Origin: Lysobacterales bacterium
GTDB taxonomy: Bacteria > Pseudomonadota > Gammaproteobacteria > Xanthomonadales > SZUA-36
Reading direction: 5' to 3'
Length of the DNA: 19,194 nt
Assembly: GCA_029287515.1 (NCBI GenBank)
Contig: JARFQZ010000036.1
Span: 1 to 19,194 of the forward strand
A model generated the notes under the pieces. The model did no database searches. It was given only the letters and a program-made list of their open reading frames with translations, and was not told the DNA's origin. A program made the translations under genes and the position numbers. This document shows positions 14,511-19,194 of this stretch, piece by piece (position 1 is the first letter of the stretch; every line of letters begins with the position of its first letter).

Positions 14511-15185
14511 TCAGGAGCGCTGACCTTTCACGTCATAAAGTGTTCGGAAGATCCAGTCACCGATCGGGTATGTGATATTGAAATTGTAATGGGACATCAG
14601 GCTCGGATCATGATGGTGCAGGTGCAGGGTTCTAAGGGCCTGCACACCCGGAATCCGGCCAACACGGGACTGGGGATCACAGTGGTAGGCCCAGTGGAGC
14701 CACTCGTAATTGATAAAATAGGCCAGGGCCATGCCCAGCGCCAGCCAGGCAACGTTCGCTGAAACCAGAAAATACAATGCGACCCACATCGGAAGGCCAA
14801 ATCCCCCCAGGAAAAACACGATCATTTCCGGCGGAAACAGCACGGCCTTGTAATCCCTGCTGTTGGCGAAGGTCATCTCTTTGTCCGTGAAAAAGCGGTG
14901 ATGCTGTTTGGTATGCCTGAAAAAAAGGATTTTGAGCCCCTTGACGGGATGATGCATCGGGTAGCGGTGGCCGAAATATTCAACCAGGTTGGCGTAGATG
15001 AAAACCGCCGGAATGGTCAGCCACTCCAGCGGCTTTACCTGGTCCAGGCTAAGGATGCACCAGGCTACCACGGACAAGCTCACCGCCGAGGTGAACAGCA
15101 GGTGCAGCCTGCCGCGATAAGCTCCGCCTATTTCCTCCTTGCGAAACTGTTCACGGTACCGCTCAACGGATGGGTTGACCGCCAC
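14511..15185 (-). CDS. Fatty acid hydroxylase / sterol desaturase superfamily membrane protein
   Basis: A 224-residue protein if started at the GTG at 15185, one base after the stop of the upstream gene; a frame from an ATG at 15254 would overlap that gene by 68 bases and adds a Cys- and Arg-rich stretch unlike the family, so GTG is preferred, although its ribosome site is weak. The di-iron histidine clusters are visible: HRYPMHH (73-79), HTKQHH (91-96), HWAYH (164-168) and HLHHH (188-192). Three to four membrane segments lie between them. Members hydroxylate or desaturate fatty acids, sterols, carotenoids or sphingoid bases at the membrane, using O2. The compact size resembles bacterial carotenoid- or fatty-acid-hydroxylase types, but the substrate cannot be told from sequence. 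It is the second gene of a tightly spaced pair. Confidence 0.87.
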   Translation of the reverse strand: MAVNPSVERYREQFRKEEIGGAYRGRLHLLFTSAVSLSVVAWCILSLDQVKPLEWLTIPAVFIYANLVEYFGHRYPMHHPVKGLKILFFRHTKQHHRFFTDKEMTFANSRDYKAVLFPPEMIVFFLGGFGLPMWVALYFLVSANVAWLALGMALAYFINYEWLHWAYHCDPQSRVGRIPGVQALRTLHLHHHDPSLMSHYNFNITYPIGDWIFRTLYDVKGQRS

Positions 15186-15186
15186 C

Positions 15187-15927
15187 CTAAGTGAAAGCCG
15201 ATTGCAGCAAGAGTTGCAGATGATTCCAGGACGCCGCATCTGCCCGCTCGTCATACCTCAGAGGCAACCCGTACTTTTCACCGTTGGCGGTCGCCAGCGT
15301 ATTGCTGAACCCATGCAGCGCGGTCGGCAGCGTAATGAACAGGCAATCAGCGCCTGTCTTCTCCATTTCATCTTTAAACGCGGCCACTGCCTCTTCCGGG
15401 ATCAGCACATCGTCTTCACCGTGATAGACACCGATCCTGGCCGTCACTTCACCGCCTTCTCCTTCGGCAGCCACGCCCAGTGGCAGGGCTCCATGGAATG
15501 ACCCGACGGCCTTGAGGTCCGCACCGTAACGCGCCATGTGCAATGCGATACCGCCACCCATGCAATAGCCTATGGCGGCGCAGTTTTCTGCATCTACCAT
15601 GCGGTGCGCCTTAAGGGTATCCAGTGCCGCGTTGAACCGGTTACGAACCGTCGCCAGGTCTGAAAGCAGGCCATTCATGAGCTCACCCGCCTCGTCCGGG
15701 TTGGCAGCGTTTTGCCCATTACCGTACATGTCCAGCGCCATTCCAACGTAACCCAGTTCGGCCAGCATCCTGGCCCTGCTTCGGGAGTAGGGATTGTTTC
15801 CCCACCACTCGTGCACCACCAGGACGCCGGGACGCTCTCCTTCGACCTCGCTGTCCCAGGCAATGTACCCCGACATTTCAACGCCGCCGGCGCTGTAGCT
15901 GAATTCCTCTGATTGAATATTCGCCAT
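15187..15927 (-). CDS. Dienelactone hydrolase family protein
   Basis: A 246-residue alpha/beta hydrolase with the cysteine-type triad of dienelactone hydrolases: Cys122 in the nucleophile elbow GYCMGGG, Asp172/173 in GEDDVLIP and His205 in ALHGFSN. The HEWWGNN segment (39-45) is the oxyanion-side signature. No signal peptide is present, so it is cytosolic. True dienelactone hydrolases act in chlorocatechol breakdown, but most genomic members, like this one, lie outside such clusters and have unknown ester or lactone substrates. Its neighbour on the same strand, one base downstream, is a fatty-acid-hydroxylase-like gene, so a shared lipid or lactone substrate is conceivable but unproven. Confidence 0.9.
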   Translation of the reverse strand: MANIQSEEFSYSAGGVEMSGYIAWDSEVEGERPGVLVVHEWWGNNPYSRSRARMLAELGYVGMALDMYGNGQNAANPDEAGELMNGLLSDLATVRNRFNAALDTLKAHRMVDAENCAAIGYCMGGGIALHMARYGADLKAVGSFHGALPLGVAAEGEGGEVTARIGVYHGEDDVLIPEEAVAAFKDEMEKTGADCLFITLPTALHGFSNTLATANGEKYGLPLRYDERADAASWNHLQLLLQSAFT

Positions 15928-16044
15928 GGATTTTTTACGCTCCGCGATGAGTTTTGGTAATTTTACAGTTTACTAAAAATGGCCCTGTATTGTGATTGAC
16001 ATGAGCCGGCCCCAGATAATCGTCCTGAAAACAAGGATTCAAAC
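15928..16044. promoter_or_regulatory. Divergent promoter region between dienelactone hydrolase gene and unknown-cyclophilin operon
   Basis: A 117-base AT-rich gap. On the plus strand TTGACA (15996-16001) is a perfect -35 box, and GATAAT (16015-16020) a near-perfect -10, but they are only 13 bases apart, so they may not work as a pair. On the minus strand TAAAAT near 15960 is a possible -10 for the hydrolase gene. AAGGA about seven bases before the ATG at 16045 is a good ribosome site. Confidence 0.4.
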
Positions 16045-16440
16045 ATGAGTGATCCCAATACCAGTAACGAAATCAAGATGGACGCCGATGCCCTTTACCG
16101 GGAGGAGGTCTTCACCGACAACGCGGTAGGAACCTTGCGGCGGCTGACACCTGTCACGTCCACCGGCGAGACAGACACGGCACGGTCCCAGCAGTTTGTT
16201 GGATCGACCCAGGTGCTGACAACCGCCGGACCCTTACCCCTCTCCTTTGAGATCCAGGCCGACTCGCTGGCCGACGCCGCTGCAGCCTTTGGTGATGCGG
16301 CCAAGGCGGCTTTCGAGAAGACCATGGAAGAACTCAAGGAAATGCAGCGCCAGCAGGCATCATCCATCGTGGTGCCGGGCCAGGGGGGCATGGACCCGAT
16401 GAGCGGAGGCATGGGTGGCGGTAACATCCAGATGCCATGA
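16045..16440 (+). CDS. Hypothetical protein, 131 residues, Gly/Met-rich tail
   Basis: AAGGA lies seven bases before the ATG. The product has no signal peptide or membrane segment. The first half (about residues 12-72) looks like a compact beta-rich domain, including GTLRRLTPVTSTGE and STQVLTTAGPLPLSFEI. It is followed by an amphipathic, alanine- and glutamate-rich helix (about 73-105, ADAAAAFGDAAKAAFEKTME) and a flexible Gly/Met-rich end, GGMGGGNIQMP. I do not recognise a family with confidence. The stop overlaps the start of the cyclophilin gene (ATGA, 16437-16440), so the two are translationally coupled and probably functionally linked, although this protein appears cytosolic and the partner exported. 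Confidence 0.8.
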   Translation: MSDPNTSNEIKMDADALYREEVFTDNAVGTLRRLTPVTSTGETDTARSQQFVGSTQVLTTAGPLPLSFEIQADSLADAAAAFGDAAKAAFEKTMEELKEMQRQQASSIVVPGQGGMDPMSGGMGGGNIQMP

Positions 16441-17288
16441 TCAGGGTCGCGTGGGTCGTTTTATTGCTGACGGGGCTTCTGCCTTGGTGCGCGGCCACTG
16501 CCAAAGACCCTACCTGGAGAGAAGTCGATCCCGAAAATCTCGTTTTTATCGAGTTATTCGAAGGCGAGGTCTTCCTCGAACTCAACCCGCAGTTCGCCCC
16601 CAAAACCGTGGCACAATTCCGCAAGCTGGTGCAGGACCAGTTCTATGATGGGCTGAGCTTTTACCGGGTAATTGACGGATTCGTTGCCCAGGGAGGCGAC
16701 GGCAGCGACCTGGGTGAACTGAGCCTGGTTCCGCTGATCGATGCAGAGTTTGAGCGGGAAATGGATGCAGACATCGAGTTCACGCGAGTACAGAAAACAG
16801 ACCTGTTTGCGGACGAAACCGGTTTTGTAAACGGCTTTGCAGCCGCGAGAAACCTGTCGGAAAACACGGTCTGGCTGACACATTGCCCCGGCGCCGTCGC
16901 CATGGCCAGGAATGACAACCCGGACTCGAGCAGAACGGATTTTTATTTCGTTATCGGCCAGTCACCCCGCTACCTGGACCGGAACATGAATGTCTTCGCA
17001 CGCGTGATTGAAGGCATGGAAATCGTCCAGCAGATCAAGCGGGGGCCGGCCAATCAGAACGGCATTTTCCAGGACGACACCAGCCCGAGCCGGATCCGTC
17101 GCATGCGCCTGGCTTCCGACATTCCAAAAAGCGAACGCAAGACAGCCTTCGTGGTGGACACCAACAGCAAAGGCTTCGAGCAATACCTGGAAGAGCGCCG
17201 CAACCGCAAACAGAAATTCTTCCACAACAGGCCCCCCCAGGTCCTCGACATCTGCCAGGTCCCGGTAGCCAGCCGCACGACTAAGTAA
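16437..17288 (+). CDS. Exported cyclophilin-type peptidyl-prolyl isomerase
   Basis: A 283-residue protein with a signal peptide (about residues 1-22, hydrophobic VVLLLTGLLPWCAATA) and a cyclophilin domain. The catalytic arginine lies in FYRVIDGFVAQGGD (Arg77) and the pocket residues in the same segment (Phe82, Gln85). DSSRTDFYFVIG corresponds to the usual NTNGSQFFI strand, and NVFARVIEGMEIVQQI to the closing VFGRVVEGMDVV segment. Between these is an insertion of roughly 50 residues, and a charged C-terminal extension of about 60 residues follows the domain, making it longer than E. coli PpiA (190 residues). It should catalyse cis-trans isomerisation of prolyl bonds in the periplasm. It begins inside the stop codon of the preceding gene, and its own stop abuts the convergent repeat-protein stop with no bases between. 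Confidence 0.92.
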   Translation: MIRVAWVVLLLTGLLPWCAATAKDPTWREVDPENLVFIELFEGEVFLELNPQFAPKTVAQFRKLVQDQFYDGLSFYRVIDGFVAQGGDGSDLGELSLVPLIDAEFEREMDADIEFTRVQKTDLFADETGFVNGFAAARNLSENTVWLTHCPGAVAMARNDNPDSSRTDFYFVIGQSPRYLDRNMNVFARVIEGMEIVQQIKRGPANQNGIFQDDTSPSRIRRMRLASDIPKSERKTAFVVDTNSKGFEQYLEERRNRKQKFFHNRPPQVLDICQVPVASRTTK

Positions 17289-19194
17289 TCAGCGGCGACG
17301 GCCTCCGCGCGACCGGTGAGACCGGTACTGGCTGCTTCTCGCTGAAGAGCGTTGTCTCGAGTAGCTCTGCCGGTCCAGGCTGGAACGGTTCGAGTTATAC
17401 CCTGAATTCGACTGCTTGTAGGCACTGGAGTTTCTGGTGCTGTTATAGCTGCTTCGATTGCTCGCACTGTTGCTGCGGTCGTAAGTGCCTGCACCTGAAG
17501 TCTGCCGGGTCGTCGAAGCCGTATTGGACGGCCTTGATTTGTCCCGGGTACCCGTGGACGGAACATCCGTCCAGCGATTTCCGTCATTCTTCTGCCAGCC
17601 CTTGTCGGTTTGCCGGTACACGGTGCCGTTGCGGTCGGTAAACACGTCATTTTTCGCCGTCGACGGGCGTGCGCTGCGATCAGTGGCAGACGGCCGGTTC
17701 AGGTCGCTTGCCTGGATCTTCCCGCTGTCCGGGCGGGCTGCAGGCCTGCTGGCTGCTGACCGGTCGGCCACGCGGCCGCGATCCCGCAATTCCTGCGTGC
17801 CAGGACGCGTGTCACGTGTCTGGGCGACATTGGCCCTCTGCGCCCTGTCGCGATACAGGTTGTTATCACGGACATTGCGGTTGCCGCGATTAACGTTGAT
17901 GTTATTGATGTTGACGTTTCTGTTTCCGTAGTGCACCGGGCGCGGCCGGTAACCACCGGGGCCCCAGCGTCCATGATGACGGTGGTACCAGTGGTGGCGA
18001 CGGTGCCAGTAGCCCCCCGGCCAGAAACCGACCCGGAACGGACCCCACCCCCAGCTCAGTCCGAAGCCCCAGCCTGTCCAGGGGTTGTAGGTGATGTGAA
18101 AACCCCAGGTGGCGACGCGGGGATAGTAGTAATAGGGAGATATCCAGGGTCGGTAGTACCAGCCCGTTCCGTACACGATGGTCGTACCGTAAACGTAACT
18201 GCCGGTGTAGCCGGGCGTGTAGCCCACGTACACGACTTCCGGCGTGGTTTCGTAAATGTAGACGTACTTTACGTTGTAGACAGGGCTTTCCGGCGGAATG
18301 GCCTCGACGCTTTCGGGCCGGCTCTCAGCCACGCTCCAGGGGCCGGTCGCGGAAGGGCCAATATACCAGACCGCATCCTCGACCACGTAGTAACTGGTTC
18401 CCGACTTCAGCACGGTGGACGCGGTGTTCACGGCGTAGAACAGGCTGGTCCCGTCGATGCTTTCAAATTTTGGGTTACCGTCGTATGTCACCTCCAGTTC
18501 GACCTGCCCTTTCTGCACCGCGGCTGTCTGGGGGATCTGGGCATCCATCACGGCCTCACGGGCCTCGTCGGTGCCTGCCACATACACGCGCGAATCAGCC
18601 TGGTCCGAATCCTCGGGAATGTTGCTGAAAGCATCGGGAAGCTGGTCCGAGGGGCGGTATGTCCAGGGCCCGTTCAGCGAACCTGCCTGGTACCAGCGAC
18701 CGGACAGAACAATGTAGTAATTCTGGTCGCTGACGTGCATGAAAACATCGCTCTGACTGTTGGTCAGCACCAGCAAATCGTCAACGAGGGGCTCAAAGGC
18801 AGGCTCACCCTCGGAAACGATCAACTCGGCCGGTTCGGTGGTGACAACAATTTCAGGTGCATTCTGAGCGGTGACCGGTTCAGAGTCTTCCGGTTCCTCG
18901 CCCTGGTCCACCTCTTCCTGGTCAACCAGGCTTGCAATCTCCTTCGGCGGCGCCGGATCGAAAACCCAGGGTCCGGTCGCCCGGTCAGCCTTGTACCAAA
19001 CATCTTTGGCAGCGTTGAGATAGTAGGATTTCTGACCATCGAAAATCAGGGGGTAAGGTGTATTGATCACTGCCTGGTAGTTCGTATTCTCGATTTCCCT
19101 GAGAACAGGCTCGCCGTCCATGGTTACCAGCAGCGCCGGGTGATCGCGATAAATGATGTCCGGCGGATCCATCTTCAGGTTGTTCGCCGCGGCA
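17289..19194 (-). CDS. Large repeat-containing, probably surface-exposed protein, partial (N-terminus beyond window)
   Basis: The frame is open to the right edge; an internal Met lies at 19172, but codons continue upstream, so the true start is outside. At least 634 residues are visible. Three copies of a short module end in GPW: YYLNAAKDVWYKADRATGPW, YYIVLSGRWYQAGSLNGPW and YYVVEDAVWYIGPSATGPW. A looser fourth copy, VYRQTDKGWQKNDGNRWTDV, lies near the C-terminus. Between the third and fourth copies is a block rich in Tyr, Trp, Gly and Pro (WYYRPWISPYYYYP), a His/Arg patch (HRRHHWYHRHHGRW) and Asn-rich repeats (NVNINNINVNRGN). The end is Ser/Arg/Tyr-rich and very basic. Similar proteins are annotated as uncharacterised or carbohydrate-binding-like; their function is not known. 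Low-complexity composition suggests export and contact with the envelope, polysaccharide or nucleic acid. Confidence 0.8.
   Translation of the reverse strand, partial: AAANNLKMDPPDIIYRDHPALLVTMDGEPVLREIENTNYQAVINTPYPLIFDGQKSYYLNAAKDVWYKADRATGPWVFDPAPPKEIASLVDQEEVDQGEEPEDSEPVTAQNAPEIVVTTEPAELIVSEGEPAFEPLVDDLLVLTNSQSDVFMHVSDQNYYIVLSGRWYQAGSLNGPWTYRPSDQLPDAFSNIPEDSDQADSRVYVAGTDEAREAVMDAQIPQTAAVQKGQVELEVTYDGNPKFESIDGTSLFYAVNTASTVLKSGTSYYVVEDAVWYIGPSATGPWSVAESRPESVEAIPPESPVYNVKYVYIYETTPEVVYVGYTPGYTGSYVYGTTIVYGTGWYYRPWISPYYYYPRVATWGFHITYNPWTGWGFGLSWGWGPFRVGFWPGGYWHRRHHWYHRHHGRWGPGGYRPRPVHYGNRNVNINNINVNRGNRNVRDNNLYRDRAQRANVAQTRDTRPGTQELRDRGRVADRSAASRPAARPDSGKIQASDLNRPSATDRSARPSTAKNDVFTDRNGTVYRQTDKGWQKNDGNRWTDVPSTGTRDKSRPSNTASTTRQTSGAGTYDRSNSASNRSSYNSTRNSSAYKQSNSGYNSNRSSLDRQSYSRQRSSARSSQYRSHRSRGGRRR

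Noticed and set aside
14502..14521. AGCGCT repeated as an inverted repeat between the phospholipase D and hydroxylase genes
   Set aside because: The stem is only six bases of a self-palindromic word and no T-tract follows on either strand, so a terminator call is not supported.
1..19194. CRISPR arrays, insertion sequences, prophage genes, tRNA or rRNA genes
   Set aside because: No direct-repeat/spacer pattern, transposase, integrase, att-like repeat or recognisable cloverleaf was seen on reading both strands; a tRNA or repeat scan could confirm this.

Overview
The window reads as a chromosomal segment of a gammaproteobacterium. The evidence is the combination of slyX, srkA (yihE/rdoA) and truC homologues, a KefB/C-type antiporter and a TPR-sulfotransferase protein, a combination familiar from free-living, often marine, Gammaproteobacteria (Woeseiales-like lineages would fit, but that is a guess). 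The DNA is moderately GC-rich and tightly packed, with many convergent pairs overlapping or abutting. I see no insertion sequence, prophage, CRISPR array, rRNA or tRNA, so most of the window is ordinary core and housekeeping sequence.

Layout. 1-3340 (minus): a TPR-sulfotransferase protein followed by the start of a large membrane-anchored AsmA-like protein that runs off the left edge. 3482-5002 (plus): an exported metal-dependent amidohydrolase of the D-aminoacylase type. 5163-7991 (minus): a two-gene cation-transport unit, a zinc-type CDF exporter and then a KefB/C-type cation:proton antiporter. 8095-9009 (plus): ilvE. 9010-9590: the most unusual stretch, a small independent-looking unit with palindromes, a sigma-54-like promoter, a leader able to fold into a three-way junction, a 66-codon unrecognised ORF and a textbook terminator. 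9618-10355 (plus): truC, convergent with a NYN-LOTUS RNA-associated protein (minus). 11234-12232 (plus): the stress kinase srkA, convergent with slyX and a VOC-fold protein (minus). 12940-14502 (plus): a phospholipase D/cardiolipin-synthase-like lipoprotein. 14511-15927 (minus): a dienelactone-hydrolase family protein followed by a membrane fatty-acid-hydroxylase family protein. 16045-17288 (plus): a small unknown protein translationally coupled to an exported cyclophilin. 17289-19194 (minus): a large repeat-containing, probably surface-exposed protein cut by the right edge.

The genes do not form one pathway. Local units are: envelope and lipid functions (AsmA-like, PLD lipoprotein, fatty acid hydroxylase, exported cyclophilin, repeat protein), ion homeostasis (CDF plus Kef) and RNA or stress functions (TruC, NYN-LOTUS, SrkA). 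The best candidate for something undescribed is the ilvE-truC intergenic unit. The folding there was worked out by hand and has not been tested by covariation or RNA-seq.
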